Assembly (NCBI GenBank): GCA_963753245.1
Contig: CAVWBK010000007.1
Location: 124,001-188,000, forward strand
Source of the DNA: VRUE01 sp963753245
GTDB lineage: Bacteria > Actinomycetota > Thermoleophilia > Solirubrobacterales > 70-9
Reading direction: 5' to 3'
DNA: 64,000 bases
Shown: one piece after another, positions 63,606 through 64,000 of the stretch
Layout: the number at the start of each line of letters is the position of its first letter
Position numbering within the stretch: position 1 is the stretch's first letter
Notes under the pieces: model-generated
The model's database searches: none
The model's input: only the letters and a program-made list of their open reading frames with translations
What the model was told of the DNA's origin: nothing
Position numbers and translations under genes: made by a program

Positions 63606-63962
63606 CGTCTTCCTCCTCGGATCGCTTTCACTTGCGCCGGCCGGGAGGTACCGTTGCGGGTGCTCATAGTAGGGCGCTTGAGGACGCCACTTCCTGTGGC
63701 CGCTTCAGGTGCCTCCGACCGCCGGGAGACGCTGGTCTCATCGTGGCCCTCTGCGGGGCTAGCACTGAGGGCGTTCTCCCGACGGCGGTCGGCTTCTCTA
63801 TGTGTTCCCCCGGGATCTTCGACGGCCTCGCTTCGCTCGGCCTCCATATCTAGATCTCAGAAGAACAAGGGGAAGGTTCTCCATGAGCACGACTGTCAGA
63901 CTCGTCAGTTCTCTGAGGCCCCTGGGCGACGATTCCTGTCGATCGCGTTCAAGGAGGATCAG
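63606..63962. other. Non-coding gap between two head-to-head IS110 elements
   Basis: 357 bases separate the start of the minus-strand IS110 copy from the start of the plus-strand copy. No protein frame here is convincing; an ATG at 63883 with a fair ribosome site opens a Ser/Arg-rich frame that is only the shadow of the transposase leader. In IS110-group elements the 5' non-coding end carries the bridge RNA, so one or two such RNAs could lie here. Where one element ends and the other begins was not resolved. Confidence 0.4.
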
Positions 63963-64000
63963 ATGGAGACGATCGTCGAGCGCCCCGCGGGGCTCGATGT
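63963..64000 (+). mobile_element. Start of a second IS110-family transposase, cut by the window end
   Basis: An ATG preceded by the strong ribosome site AAGGAGG opens 'METIVERPAGLDV', the typical first residues of IS110/IS116/IS902 transposases ('..R.AGLDVHK'), including the first catalytic Asp. Only 12 codons are inside the window, so intactness cannot be judged. It is in the opposite orientation to the broken copy. Confidence 0.7.

Noticed and set aside
63883..63962. Small protein starting at the ATG at 63883
   Set aside because: The frame is Ser/Arg-rich, overlaps the IS110 start in another frame and matches nothing; the region is more likely non-coding leader.

Overview
The window is high-GC DNA with dense, often overlapping genes. 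It most resembles an actinobacterium of the class Thermoleophilia (Solirubrobacterales-like). That placement is inferred from the large secreted NHL/FN3-like proteins with basic tails, the 'LSPAMVV..IAL' secreted protein at 60.8-61.4 kb, a class II (B12) ribonucleotide reductase, an archaeal-looking topoisomerase I and an F420-type oxidoreductase. No rRNA, intact tRNA or CRISPR array was seen.

Region 1 (1-2.8 kb) is a gene graveyard: a frameshifted IS1380-type transposase cut by the window edge, a methyltransferase scrap, and about 1.3 kb of unassignable sequence. Region 2 (2.8-20.7 kb, minus strand) is the most distinctive part. Five very large secreted-protein genes lie in a single file, and all four junctions overlap by 4 or 8 bases. 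Two types alternate: NHL/FN3 beta-propeller proteins (here 'B': B3, B2, B1) and a beta-rich secreted family (here 'A': A2, A1), in the order B3-B2-A2-B1-A1. B3 and most of A1 are intact. B2, A2, B1 and the end of A1 carry many frameshifts but almost no clear nonsense changes, so they are either freshly decaying or contain indel sequencing errors.

Region 3 (21-27.1 kb) is a mobile-element zone: a DUF1508 gene, a frameshifted unknown gene, a tyrosine integrase with an excisionase-like partner, a GT39-like glycosyltransferase, perfect hairpins, a tRNA-Thr(GGT) 5' half broken at the anticodon loop, and the severed tail of a secreted-protein gene.

Region 4 (27.2-61.5 kb) is mostly ordinary chromosome: ArsR/SRPBCC, TetR, a histidine kinase/response regulator pair, GT2+DUF2304, topA-tmk-holB-GNAT, an epimerase, cupin, aldo/keto reductase, a siroheme-type dehydrogenase, MarR/YceI/FMN reductase, hemolysin III, nrdJ, P450, an esterase, a MacB-type ABC exporter, HAD-MFS, a thioesterase, msrB, a LuxR-type regulator, serS, cytochrome c and a flavin reductase. 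Most frames here are clean. Region 5 (61.7-64 kb) holds an F420-type reductase and two IS110-family elements placed head to head. The upstream one is badly frameshifted; the other runs off the window. The 357-base gap between their starts is a candidate site for bridge RNAs.
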